From: Nostoc sp. CHAB 5824
GTDB taxonomy: Bacteria; Cyanobacteriota; Cyanobacteriia; Cyanobacteriales; Nostocaceae
Assembly: GCF_020829665.1 (NCBI RefSeq)
Contig: NZ_JAIVFT010000001.1
Coordinates: 62,001 to 126,000 of the forward strand
DNA: 64,000 nucleotides
Direction: 5' to 3'
Part shown: one piece after another, positions 55,849-64,000 of the stretch
Position numbering within the stretch: the stretch's first letter is position 1
How the letters are laid out: each line of letters opens with the position of its first letter
The notes under the pieces: generated by a model
Seen by the model: only the letters and a program-made list of their open reading frames with translations
What the model was told of the DNA's origin: nothing
Database searches by the model: none
Translations under genes and position numbers: made by a program

Positions 55849-57666
55849 ATGAATGTTGAAGAATTATTAAACCAAGGATCAAACCACAATTTGCAAGGGG
55901 ATTATCAAGGAGCTATCGCAGCTTACACCCAAGTAATTAAGCTCAATCCTAATTATGCCGAAGCTTACCATAATCGGGGGATTATTCTAAGTGGTGAACT
56001 CAAAGATTATCGCAGTGCGATCGCAGATTTTAATTGCGCCATAGAAATCAATCCCAATTTTGCCACAGCCTATTATCACCGAGGTAATGCACGTTACTTT
56101 TTAGCAGATTACGAAGGAGCGATCGCCGATCATAATCAAGCATTACAAATCGATCCAAATCTCGCCCAATATTACCACAGCCGGGGGAATGCTTACTTTG
56201 CCTTAGAAAAATACGACAAAGCGATCGCTGATTATATCCAAACAATAGAAACTAGTACCCAGTTAGCTGATAATATCAATATTGATATTGCCAATGCTTA
56301 TCATAATCGAGGTGTAGCTTGTTTTGAACAGGGTGATCATCAAGGAGCAATCGCTGATTTTCAACAAGCTTTACAGTGGCATCCCAATTTTGCCGCGGCT
56401 TACAGCAATCGAGGCAATATTCATCATATCTTAGGAAATTTTCACGAAGCGATCGCAGATCATGACCGGGCATTACAATTAGATCCAAACTTAGCCGAGG
56501 CTTATCATAATCGAGGTAACGCCCACTACTCTTTAGCAGAGTATCAAAGTGCGATCGCTAATTTCAACCGCGCACTAGAAATCAACCCCAGGTTTGCTGG
56601 AGCATATTACAATCGGGGTCTGGTTCTTGCTCATCTTAAAGAATATCACCGAGCAATTGAGGATTTTAACCAAGCGCTAAAGTTGAATCCTGATGATGTG
56701 CAAGCCTATTGTGAGCGGGGTCTTGTCCGTAGTACTCTTGAAGATTATGAGGGTGCGATCGCAGATTATGACCAAGCGTTACAAGAAAATCCGACTCTAG
56801 CTTTAGTATACGGCTTTCGGGCGAACGCTCGTCGCCGACTAGGAGACTATCAAGGTGCAATTGAAGATAGCAATCGCCTATTACAACTCAATCCTAATTT
56901 AGCTGAAGGATATTGCGATCGCGCGGCGGCTCGTCGTTCTTTAGGAGATCATAAAGGAGCAATAAAAGATTACGATCAGGCATTACAAATTAATGATAAC
57001 TTAGCCGCAGCTTATTATGGTCGGGGTATTGCCCGTGAAGCCCTGCAAGATTTACAGGGAGCAATTGATGATAACACCCAAGCAATAGAGCTTGTTCCTG
57101 AATTTTCCCAAGCGTACTGCAATCGAGGAAATGCTCGTCGTCTTTTGGGGAATGAACAAGGAGCAATTGCAGATTATAATCAAGCATTGAAAATTAATCC
57201 CGATTTAATTGAAGCATATTACAACCGAGGTTCTACCCATTATGCTTTAGAAGAATATGAAAGTGCGATCGCAGATTATACCCAAGCATTGCAAATAAAT
57301 CCCCAATCTGCTGCATTTTACAGCGATCGTGCTAATGCTCGCTATGCCTTAGAAGACTATCAAGGGGCAATAGAAGATTATAGTCGTGCGATCGCCATTG
57401 ACCCCAGCTTTGCTGAAGACTGGTACAATCGGGGTCGTAGCCGTTCTCTATTGGGAGACTTGCAGGGAGCGCTTACAGACTTGAACCTTGCTTTACAGCG
57501 TCAGCCTCATTGGGCTTCAGCTTACATCCTTCGGGCAGATGTCTACCGAAATCTGGGTGACTCTCAAAGAGCAATTGCAGATTTCCAGAAATCCGCTGAC
57601 TTGTATTACCAAGAAGGAAATACCCAGTATTACCAACAAATTATTGAGCTAATTGAACAGCTTTGA
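55849..57666 (+). CDS. Large TPR-repeat protein
   Basis: A 605-residue soluble protein made almost entirely of about 17 TPR units of 34 residues, each like AYYNRGLVLAHLKEYHRAIEDFNQALKLNPDDVQ. Starts MNVEELLNQGSNHNL with no signal peptide or membrane segment. The DNA is rich in GCGATCGC octamers at the same place in many units (GCGATCGCAGATT), showing the units diverged from one module. A scaffold for multi-protein assembly is likely, but the partner is unknown. Convergent with the oxidoreductase gene. Confidence 0.92.
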   Translation: MNVEELLNQGSNHNLQGDYQGAIAAYTQVIKLNPNYAEAYHNRGIILSGELKDYRSAIADFNCAIEINPNFATAYYHRGNARYFLADYEGAIADHNQALQIDPNLAQYYHSRGNAYFALEKYDKAIADYIQTIETSTQLADNINIDIANAYHNRGVACFEQGDHQGAIADFQQALQWHPNFAAAYSNRGNIHHILGNFHEAIADHDRALQLDPNLAEAYHNRGNAHYSLAEYQSAIANFNRALEINPRFAGAYYNRGLVLAHLKEYHRAIEDFNQALKLNPDDVQAYCERGLVRSTLEDYEGAIADYDQALQENPTLALVYGFRANARRRLGDYQGAIEDSNRLLQLNPNLAEGYCDRAAARRSLGDHKGAIKDYDQALQINDNLAAAYYGRGIAREALQDLQGAIDDNTQAIELVPEFSQAYCNRGNARRLLGNEQGAIADYNQALKINPDLIEAYYNRGSTHYALEEYESAIADYTQALQINPQSAAFYSDRANARYALEDYQGAIEDYSRAIAIDPSFAEDWYNRGRSRSLLGDLQGALTDLNLALQRQPHWASAYILRADVYRNLGDSQRAIADFQKSADLYYQEGNTQYYQQIIELIEQL

Positions 57667-57788
57667 TGAGGGGATTGGGCATTGGGCAAGAGGACTTGGG
57701 GACAAGGAGAATTGGGGACAAGGGGAAAGATTTGTTTCAAGTTCTCACCCCTTGTCCCCTTGTCCCCTTGTCTCCCCTGCTCCCTTAT
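57667..57788. repeat. Heptad repeats downstream of the TPR gene
   Basis: GGGCATTGGGCAAG, GGGGACAAGG and their inverted CCTTGTCCCC copies, able to fold into a long hairpin that would serve as a two-way terminator between convergent genes. Confidence 0.8.
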
Positions 57789-58979
57789 TTATTCAAACCG
57801 AAAGCGTTCCATAAAGCGGCGGTCAATCCAATTTTTGTAACGCCACAAGAGTTTGTGAGGTGGTAAAGTGAAGATGCCTTTAGTTGCGATCGCTCGTTTG
57901 TCTCCTGTACCAATTAAACTCAAATATTGTTTCTGTGGTCTATAGGGTTTGAGCGACTTACCTAATAAAATTCGCTGCAAATTCTCAAATAAAGGTTTAC
58001 CTTGCCTAACAGCAAACACCCCAGCTTTCGGACGCGGATGATTTACCATTGTGGCAATGTCACCAGCAGCAAACACTTGCAGGTGCGTTTGAGATTGCAA
58101 TGTGTCCTCTACCAGAATAAATCCTTGCTCATCAGTTCCTAGTCCAGCCGTTTTTAACCATTCGGGTGCTGATGCTTGTGTTACCCAAAAAATTTTATTA
58201 CACTCTACTGTCAAACCAGATTCACATTTAATCTCAAATATTTCTTTAGTTTTCCTGTGTGTTGTAGGTGCGAGTTTACACACAGTTTCGCCAAGATGGA
58301 GCTTAATACCTCGCTCAGTGAAAATTTTTTGAATTTGATGCTGCACTGATGAATGGTAATTGGGCATCAGTTCTATGCCACGCTGGAATAAATGAATTTC
58401 CAGATTTTGAGTTGGTTGTTGAGTTTGACGTAAAATCCGATGTAAATGAGATTGCATTGATAGCGCCAATTCTATACCACCAGCGCCACCACCCACGATC
58501 GCAATGCTAATTGGTTCTTGAGGATTTTTACCTACAGCTTTAATTAGTTCATACCAATGTTCCAATAACTGCGATACTGGTTTAGCTGCGATCGCATATT
58601 CTGCTGCACCTGATACAGACACTGTGGCAGGAGTGCTGCCAATATCAATAGACAGCACATCAAAATCTACCACAAGTCCGTTAGCACAAAGAACTTTGTG
58701 ATTTTCCAAGTCTAGGGCAACTACTCTATCAATATACAACTGTGCTTGAGCAAAGTTCGCTAAAGGTTGCAAGTCAATATGACATTCATCGTGGCTATAA
58801 AATCCGGCAATGTGTCCTGGTAACATTCCAGAGTAGGCTGTATTTTTGGCTGCGCTAATCAACGTCAAACGGACACCAGCTAAAGGTTTTCTCCCAAACA
58901 TTTTCAGGGCAATTGCATGGCTGTGACCGCCACCAATCAGCACTAAGTCTTTAACTATAGGCTGTAATTTTTGCTGCAT
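57789..58979 (-). CDS. FAD/NAD oxidoreductase of the SelD-N-terminal (NDH-2-like) type
   Basis: A 396-residue flavoprotein: FAD site IGGGHSHAIALKMFG (about 15), a second nucleotide-binding GGGAGGIELALS (about 165), FWVTQASAPEWL and the terminal FAAGDIATM near 300. This is the TIGR03169 family, usually fused in front of selenide, water dikinase (SelD). Here the frame stops after KNWIDRRFMERFRFE, where a SelD domain would begin, and heptad repeats follow. Start ATG 58979 (MQQKLQPIVKD) chosen over an upstream TTG at 58997. Confidence 0.88.
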   Translation of the reverse strand: MQQKLQPIVKDLVLIGGGHSHAIALKMFGRKPLAGVRLTLISAAKNTAYSGMLPGHIAGFYSHDECHIDLQPLANFAQAQLYIDRVVALDLENHKVLCANGLVVDFDVLSIDIGSTPATVSVSGAAEYAIAAKPVSQLLEHWYELIKAVGKNPQEPISIAIVGGGAGGIELALSMQSHLHRILRQTQQPTQNLEIHLFQRGIELMPNYHSSVQHQIQKIFTERGIKLHLGETVCKLAPTTHRKTKEIFEIKCESGLTVECNKIFWVTQASAPEWLKTAGLGTDEQGFILVEDTLQSQTHLQVFAAGDIATMVNHPRPKAGVFAVRQGKPLFENLQRILLGKSLKPYRPQKQYLSLIGTGDKRAIATKGIFTLPPHKLLWRYKNWIDRRFMERFRFE

Positions 58980-59210
58980 TGAAGTAGTTAATAACAATCC
59001 TATTTGAGTTGTGAGATTTTTCGTGTTCGCGTAGCGTCTCTGGGAAAAGAAGGCTATCCTTAATAATTATTGGTTTGTCATAAATGATTTATGAATGCTA
59101 TATCACTGATTAGGCATCAATCAAAATCATCATGATCGGGGTTAATTTCTAGTGAAGAATGAAGAGTAGTGAATACAAGTGTATTTTAAACCTCATTTTA
59201 TCACTTAAGA

Positions 59211-59954
59211 ATGTTGACAGTAATTATTAATGCTTTTCATAGCATAAAAAATATTTTACCTACAAATAACAATCAGCTATCAAAAATATGTCTGAGGATA
59301 CATGCTTTTCAAAAAAAAGTTAACCAAACTCAGCATCAGTCGCCAAAAGAAGGTTTAAGAATAGCAATTGAACAACTAGGCAATAAGACAATAGAAACCA
59401 GTCTAACTGTAATTAATGATTTAGAGCAAATTGCCCAAAATCATCCACAGTACCACTGGATAATTATGGATATTCTTACTACTTTTGTCCGAGAAAATGC
59501 TCCTTACATGCCCCAAGGGAAAGTACCGAGCAAGCTGTCAACAAAACTTCGTGTAGATATTCAAGCAGCGCTTACCGTTATCGCTAGAAGAGATGTAAAC
59601 AAAGACCCAGAGAATGAACAACTTGATTTGAGTCACACGGACATGAGAGGAGCAAATCTGAATGGGGCGAACCTAGAACAGACAAATCTCTATCAAGCTA
59701 ATCTTGCTGGAGCTAACCTTACAGAAGCTAATCTTGCGGGAGCAATTCTCAGTGCAGCTAACCTAGAAGGTAGTAATTTATATTTAGCTAACCTAGAAGG
59801 AGCAATCCTCAGCGCAGCTAGTCTAAAAGGAGCTAACCTTTCTGAAGCTAACCTGCATTGTGCAAGCTTATATTTAGCTGGGCTGCATGGGGCAGTTCTC
59901 AATGATGCCATACTCGACGGGGCAAACCTTAGAGAAGCTAAATTATCTGAGTAA
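59211..59954 (+). CDS. Pentapeptide-repeat protein, short paralogue
   Basis: A 247-residue protein. Residues 40-105 share a helical domain with the next two genes (EGLRIAIEQLGNKTIETSLTVI, then HWIIMDILTTFVRENAP), followed by LRVDIQAALTVIARRD and A(D/N)LxxA pentapeptide repeats (about 140-247, such as GANLNGANLEQTNLYQANL). Pentapeptide repeats form right-handed quadrilateral beta-helices. Lacks the membrane segments of its paralogues, though a hydrophobic N-terminus is not present either. Function unknown. Confidence 0.88.
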   Translation: MLTVIINAFHSIKNILPTNNNQLSKICLRIHAFQKKVNQTQHQSPKEGLRIAIEQLGNKTIETSLTVINDLEQIAQNHPQYHWIIMDILTTFVRENAPYMPQGKVPSKLSTKLRVDIQAALTVIARRDVNKDPENEQLDLSHTDMRGANLNGANLEQTNLYQANLAGANLTEANLAGAILSAANLEGSNLYLANLEGAILSAASLKGANLSEANLHCASLYLAGLHGAVLNDAILDGANLREAKLSE

Positions 59955-60278
59955 AACACTAGTCTTACAAGGCGGAAGTCAAAAGTAAAAAAGCTTATAG
60001 GGGATGACTGATGACTGATGACTGATGATTGATGACTGATGACTGATGATTGATGACTGTTAACTGTCAACAGTCAACAGTTAACGACCATCAAGAGTGT
60101 TTATATACTTTAAACGCGCATCAACTTATTCAATTTTTACCCTAATGTAATAGTATATTTGATGTCATGCCCTAGTTAAATGAGTGTCTTGACACCTATT
60201 ATAATTTTCTGCTAGATGCTATACTATTTTTCCCAAACATCTAAGTAATAATTCTAGGTTGTAAGGAAAATCGTTACC
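59955..60278. repeat. Spacer with GATGACT tandem repeats
   Basis: At 60003-60080 seven or more TGATGACTGATGACTGATGATT units, then GTTAACTGTCAACAGTCAACAGTTAAC, which is itself palindromic. AT-rich after that, with an AAGGAAA ribosome-binding sequence for the next gene. No gene on the minus strand in spite of a long open frame made by the repeat. Confidence 0.75.
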
Positions 60279-61754
60279 ATGTCTTCTAAAAAGACAGACG
60301 CTCTTTTGAATTGGTTGATAACTATAACAGTGATATTTGGCTTTTCATTGACTGTAATTTTCTTTGCGTTGTCCAGTATTAAAGAATTGTCAATCCAAGA
60401 AAAAATTCAGTATAGAAACCAAGCATTAACAACTACTGCAATAGTTTTTCTAGCATCGGCAGCAATGTTTAATACTTATTATGCAGCAAAGCGTGCCCAA
60501 GCGATGCAGAAAAATGCGATCGCATATGAGAAAAACCTGGAAATTGGCATTCAAAATGCAAAAGTCAATCAAGACAGATTGATTTCAGAGCGCTTTATGG
60601 GGGCAATTGCCCAGCTTGGTCATGAAAAGGTTGAAACCCGGACGGGCGCAGTTTATGCATTAGAAAGAGTTGCTCAGGATTTTCCTAAAGAACACTGGAC
60701 AATCATGGAAATTCTCACTGCCTTTGTGCGAGAGAATGCACCTATCCAGCAGGTGAGAGTAGAGCAACAAAAGCCCGAATATCAAGGAGCAGCTTACTCA
60801 GGTAGGCACAGAGGTGGGTCGCGTCCGACACAGCAGTTGGAGCAAAACCTCCATGAAGAATTGCCAATCATCCGCACCGATATTCAAGCAGCCCTAAGTG
60901 TCATCGGCAGGCGTAATTTACTCGAAGACCCAAAAGATCAAAAACTTGATTTACGTAATATCGACATCAGACGAGCAGACTTGCTAGGAGTTAATTTGCA
61001 AGAAGCAGACTTACGTGGTTCTGACCTGAGTGGGGCTGACCTGCGTGGAGCGGACTTGAGTGAGGCTGACCTGAACGGCGCTAAACTCGTTAAGTCTATT
61101 CTCTATGAAACCAAATTACTAAAAGCTAGCCTCTGTGGAGCAAACCTGTGTTGGGCTAATCTCAACCGTGCTAATCTCTATGGGGCAAACATGCGTTCAG
61201 CCAACCTCTCTGGAGCAAGCCTGCGTGTAGCTGAGTTGCAAGGAGCAAACCTTTATAAAGCTAACTTACAACAAGCAACCTTAAAAATGGCTAACCTTTC
61301 TGGGGCAAAGCTATTTTTAGCTAACTTGCAAGGAGCAAAATTGGGTAAAGCTAATCTGCACATGACGGGTTTGATTGGTGCGAACCTCTCAGGAGCTAAC
61401 CTGAATGGAGCCAACCTTTCAAGAGCTAACTTGAATGCAGCCAAACTTCATCAAACAGAAGTCTATTTTGCCAACCTCTCAGAAGCCAGTTTAACGGAAG
61501 CTGATTTGTATCAAGCAAACCTTATCGGAGCCAACCTATATAGGGCGACCTTTTATCAAGCTAACCTGACTCAGGCAAACCTCATGGGAGCTAACTTTTC
61601 AGAAGCTGACCTCAGTGATGTCAAACTGGAAGGGACGATTTTAACAGGGGCTAAAAACTTAGAGTTGCAGCAGATTAGAAAAGCACTTGGCGATCGCACT
61701 ACTCGTCTACCTGATTATATAGAAGCACCGACAGATTGGCGACAATCAAGTTGA
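60279..61754 (+). CDS. Membrane-anchored pentapeptide-repeat protein
   Basis: A 491-residue protein. Two hydrophobic helices at the N-terminus (about 13-33 and 47-67, LLNWLITITVIFGFSLTVIFFAL and TTTAIVFLASAAMFNTYYAA) precede the shared helical domain (RFMGAIAQLGHEKVETRTGAVYALERVAQDFPKEHWTIMEILTAFVRENAP, about 108-155). Then IRTDIQAALSVIGRRN and about 40 pentapeptide units (230-460). AAGGAAA stands eleven bases before the ATG. Similar to the neighbours on both sides, so a duplicated cluster. Partner and function unknown. Confidence 0.92.
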   Translation: MSSKKTDALLNWLITITVIFGFSLTVIFFALSSIKELSIQEKIQYRNQALTTTAIVFLASAAMFNTYYAAKRAQAMQKNAIAYEKNLEIGIQNAKVNQDRLISERFMGAIAQLGHEKVETRTGAVYALERVAQDFPKEHWTIMEILTAFVRENAPIQQVRVEQQKPEYQGAAYSGRHRGGSRPTQQLEQNLHEELPIIRTDIQAALSVIGRRNLLEDPKDQKLDLRNIDIRRADLLGVNLQEADLRGSDLSGADLRGADLSEADLNGAKLVKSILYETKLLKASLCGANLCWANLNRANLYGANMRSANLSGASLRVAELQGANLYKANLQQATLKMANLSGAKLFLANLQGAKLGKANLHMTGLIGANLSGANLNGANLSRANLNAAKLHQTEVYFANLSEASLTEADLYQANLIGANLYRATFYQANLTQANLMGANFSEADLSDVKLEGTILTGAKNLELQQIRKALGDRTTRLPDYIEAPTDWRQSS

Positions 61755-61864
61755 GTTATCACAGCATCATTAGTTATTTGGGTGCATTCTACCAGTTTCA
61801 CTTAATGCTATAGTTTTTACCAAAAGTCCCCGTAGATATTTGGGAGATGAGGAAGACGAAAGCT

Positions 61865-63163
61865 ATGTCTGATAACAATACAGACACACCTAAAAATTCA
61901 TTTATATTTCTAATTTCATTTACTGTATTTGCATTATTTATTATTTCATCTGTTATGGTTGCTTACTTTGTCTGGCATATATCCCCGTCAGATGAACGAC
62001 TCAAAAATGAAATGGAAGCGTTAAAAACTACTGCGACAATTTTCGGTGGAATTGCAGTGTTTATCAATGCTTACTATGCTGCAAAGCGTTGGGAAGCTAT
62101 GGATAAAAGTGCTGAAGCTGCAAATAAGACTGCTAAGGCTGCGCTCCAAAATGCCCAAGCTGCACAAGACAAGCAAATCACAGAACGTTTTGCAAAAGCT
62201 ATTGAACAACTTGGAAATGAAAAGATTGAAACGCGATTAGGGGCAATTTATACTCTAGAACGAATCGCCAAAGATTCCAAAGATGATCACTGGACAATCA
62301 TGGAAGTCCTCACGGCTTTTGTGCGAGAGAATGCACCTCGGAAAAAAGACGAGGCAAAGGTAGAGAATGCAAAACCGTTAATCAATTATTGGATGAATGG
62401 TAAGAAGTTAGAGGAGATAGAGCAAGAATCAAAACTTCAGACGGATATTCAAGCAGCCCTTACTGTAATTGGACGGCGCAAATCTGAGAATGATCTGGAA
62501 AATCGGAGACTGGATTTACGTAATATCGATATTAGAGGAGCAGACCTAAGAGAAGCCAAACTACAAAAGGCAGACCTCATGCTAGCCAACCTACAAAGGG
62601 CAGAACTCACCAAAGCCAATCTCCAAGGGGCAGATATCCTTGGTACTGACCTGCAAGAGGCAAACCTCAGGCAAGTCAACCTCCAAGGAGCAAAACTAAT
62701 TGGCATCAACCTGCGAAAGGCAGACCTTACACTAGCCAACCTCCAAGGGGCAGACCTCATACTAGCTAATCTGCAAGGGGCAAACTTCAGGGAAACCAAC
62801 TTACAAGAAGCAAACCTCAGGCAAGCCAACTTGCAAGGGGCACATTTTAATGGAAGCAATTTACGAGAGGCATTCCTTGAGAAAGCCAATTTAGAAGAAG
62901 TATTTTTCATGAGAGCCAATTTACGAGAGGCATTCTTTGAAAAAGCTAATTTACAAAAGGCATTTCTCATCGGAGCCAACCTGCAAGGAGCAGACCTCAC
63001 GGAAGCCAACTTGGAAGAGGCAATCCTCAGGGAAGCTAACCTGCAAGGGGCAAATCTTAGGGGAGCCGAAAATCTAAAACAACAGCAGATTGAATCGGCA
63101 AAAGGCGATCGCACAACAATCTTACCGGAAAATCTTCAACCACCCAAACATTGGAAAACTTAA
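61865..63163 (+). CDS. Membrane-anchored pentapeptide-repeat protein
   Basis: A 432-residue paralogue of the previous gene: two N-terminal helices (about 12-35 and 50-68), the shared helical domain (ITERFAKAIEQLGNEKIETRLGAIYTLERIAKDSKDDHWTIMEVLTAFVRENAP), LQTDIQAALTVIGRRK, then some 35 pentapeptide units (GADLREAKLQKADLMLANLQ type) up to about 410. Start ATG 61865 (MSDNNTDTP) aligns with the start of the paralogue and has GAGGA upstream; an ATG at 61847 is in frame. The stop is 9 bases before the 21-bp tandem repeat. Confidence 0.92.
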   Translation: MSDNNTDTPKNSFIFLISFTVFALFIISSVMVAYFVWHISPSDERLKNEMEALKTTATIFGGIAVFINAYYAAKRWEAMDKSAEAANKTAKAALQNAQAAQDKQITERFAKAIEQLGNEKIETRLGAIYTLERIAKDSKDDHWTIMEVLTAFVRENAPRKKDEAKVENAKPLINYWMNGKKLEEIEQESKLQTDIQAALTVIGRRKSENDLENRRLDLRNIDIRGADLREAKLQKADLMLANLQRAELTKANLQGADILGTDLQEANLRQVNLQGAKLIGINLRKADLTLANLQGADLILANLQGANFRETNLQEANLRQANLQGAHFNGSNLREAFLEKANLEEVFFMRANLREAFFEKANLQKAFLIGANLQGADLTEANLEEAILREANLQGANLRGAENLKQQQIESAKGDRTTILPENLQPPKHWKT

Positions 63164-63172
63164 GTTTCACCC

Positions 63173-63382
63173 TTTGAACCTCAACGTTGACCTTTTGAAC
63201 CTCAACGCTGACCTTTTGAACCTCAACGTTGACCCTCTGAACCTCAACGTTGACCCTCTGAACCTCAACATTGAGCCTTTGAACCTCAACGTTGACCCTC
63301 TGAACCTCAACGTTGACCCTCTGAACCTCAACGTTGAGCCTTTGAACCTCAACGTTGAACCTTTGAACCTCAAACGTGAGCT
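63173..63382. repeat. Ten-copy 21-bp tandem repeat
   Basis: Ten units of 21 bases, consensus tctgaacctcaacgttgacc followed by c, at 63173-63382, each starting T(T/C)TGAACCTCAACG. It is an exact multiple of three, so both strands stay open, giving PLNLNVD on plus and FRGSTLR on minus. Copies differ at few sites, implying recent expansion. It follows the third pentapeptide gene directly. No spacers between units, so not a CRISPR. Confidence 0.95.
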
Positions 63383-63764
63383 TTTTTAAGATACAAGGTT
63401 AGCTAGAGTGACAGTGAAATCCAGCTTACTGGTATCACCTGATAAATATTCCCTAAGCAGGAGATAAATAATAAGACACCTGTCCTATCCTAGTCATTGC
63501 TATGGGGATAGGAAAAGGAGATGTCTGTAACAAAGGGGCTAAAAATTTTAGATTTAATTCGGGAGCTTCGGTAGCAACTCAATTTTTCTCAGAAATAGTT
63601 TGCTGTTAGATTAAAACTTTCATTTAAAACAGTCAATTGTTGCCAAAATTGGCATACAGTGCCTTCACGGATAGCGCTAAAACTAATAGAACAAATGTTA
63701 CGGCAGATGAGTAAACCCGACAAAAGGCTGCTAAATCAGTATCTTCCAGAAGCAGAGTAGGGTT
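63383..63764. other. Spacer before the sensor kinase gene
   Basis: Contains a hairpin CCTATCC...GGATAGG (about 63486-63518). Otherwise ordinary AT-rich leader; AGTAGGG precedes the next ATG. No gene seen. Confidence 0.5.
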
Positions 63765-64000
63765 ATGGCTCATAAAGTGAGGGCATCGGAACCTAAAAAC
63801 ATTTTTTTTGGCAGTAGAAAGCAACTACTGCACTATGCTGTTGCTTTGCTATCCATTGCCTTAGCACTGGGGGCAACTCTGCTGCTCAATCCATATCTCA
63901 CGCCAACGCCTGCGGCGCTGTTTTATGTTGCGGTGATGGTGAGTGCCTGGTACGGTGGCTTGGGGCCGGGGTTATTTGCTACCGTTTTGTCTACTTTGGC
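63765..64000 (+). CDS. Sensor histidine kinase N-terminus, DUF4118 type (3' truncated)
   Basis: Starts at ATG 63765 with AGTAGGG just upstream and runs open to the window edge. The visible 78 residues: a short polar start (MAHKVRASEPKNIFFGSRKQL), then LLHYAVALLSIALALGATLLLNPYL, PTPAALFYVAVMVSAWYGGLGPGLFATVLS. This is the DUF4118 (KdpD-like) four-helix sensing domain; the YGGLGPGLFAT motif is typical. The kinase part is outside the window, so the kinase call rests on family context. Confidence 0.8.
   Translation, partial: MAHKVRASEPKNIFFGSRKQLLHYAVALLSIALALGATLLLNPYLTPTPAALFYVAVMVSAWYGGLGPGLFATVLSTL

Noticed and set aside
59693..60070. Minus-strand frame with Ser/His/Gln/Val repeats and Leu-rich end
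   Set aside because: It is a readout of the GATGACT tandem repeat and the antisense of the pentapeptide gene.
62449..63114. Long minus-strand open frame (221 residues) antisense to the third pentapeptide gene
   Set aside because: The regular codon pattern of pentapeptide repeats keeps the opposite frame open; the translation is a mirror of the repeat (RLAxxRxA) without its own start signal.
63173..63382. CRISPR array
   Set aside because: The 21-base units are directly joined with no spacers, and no cas gene is nearby.
63090..63389. Plus-strand PLNLNVD repeat frame
   Set aside because: It starts inside the pentapeptide gene in another frame and consists of the 21-bp tandem repeat; no ribosome-binding sequence.
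1..64000. tRNA, rRNA, tmRNA or other stable RNA genes
   Set aside because: No T-loop or other RNA signature was noticed on either strand by reading; a covariance-model scan could not be run here.

Overview
The window comes from a filamentous, Nostoc-like cyanobacterium. PsbO, a CrtW carotenoid ketolase, cyanobacterial FtsQ/FtsZ, a SigF-type sigma factor and a SufR-regulated suf operon point to this. So do the many GCGATCGC (HIP1) octamers, the heptad short tandem repeats (TCATTTG, GGGCATT and similar) and the small palindromic repeats in nearly every spacer. From memory, the CrtW is very close to that of Nostoc punctiforme, so a close relative is likely (inference).

Layout. 0-9.1 kb: the end of a HesB/IscA-type Fe-S protein, a TPR protein, a nucleoside-diphosphate-sugar epimerase-like protein, an FHA protein, a copper P-type ATPase that has absorbed two repeat-derived inserts, a small membrane protein missed by length cut-offs, a TM2 protein and a CPBP protease. 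9.2-13 kb: an accessory patch holding two Uma2-family proteins, a ParB-like protein fused to a putative PD-(D/E)XK domain, another PD-(D/E)XK-like protein and a twice-broken antitoxin gene. 13-19 kb: the sufBCDS operon, divergent from sufR, with two SufR-type operators between them. 19-30 kb: small membrane proteins, YbjQ, TPR, an ABC ATPase, a lipoprotein, SigF, and psbO. 30-36.4 kb: a two-gene NTPase module, made of a P-loop ATPase and a 1683-residue TPR/STAND-NTPase/14-blade WD40 protein. 37-42.5 kb: ftsQ, ftsZ, gshB and grxC. 42.7-51.5 kb: a Pro/Ala-rich PEP-CTERM protein, a prolyl-hydroxylase-like oxygenase, hflX, cofG, crtW, an SDR and small proteins. 51.5-59 kb: a radical SAM protein, a SemiSWEET, an unrecognised protein built from a roughly 60-residue repeat, a TPR protein and a flavin oxidoreductase of the SelD-N-terminal type. 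59-64 kb: three paralogous pentapeptide-repeat proteins in tandem, a ten-copy 21-bp tandem repeat and the start of a DUF4118 sensor kinase cut by the window edge.

How the genes connect. The Fe-S genes form the clearest pathway: SufS supplies sulfur, SufBCD is the scaffold, and SufR represses through CAAC-N6-GTTG sites. GrxC and GshB form a glutathione pair. FtsQ and FtsZ belong to the division cluster. The strongest candidates for undescribed biology are the NTPase/WD40 pair, the roughly 60-residue repeat family, the cluster of nuclease-fold proteins with the ParB fusion, and the pentapeptide trio sharing an N-terminal helical domain. No tRNA, rRNA, CRISPR array or intact insertion sequence was seen.
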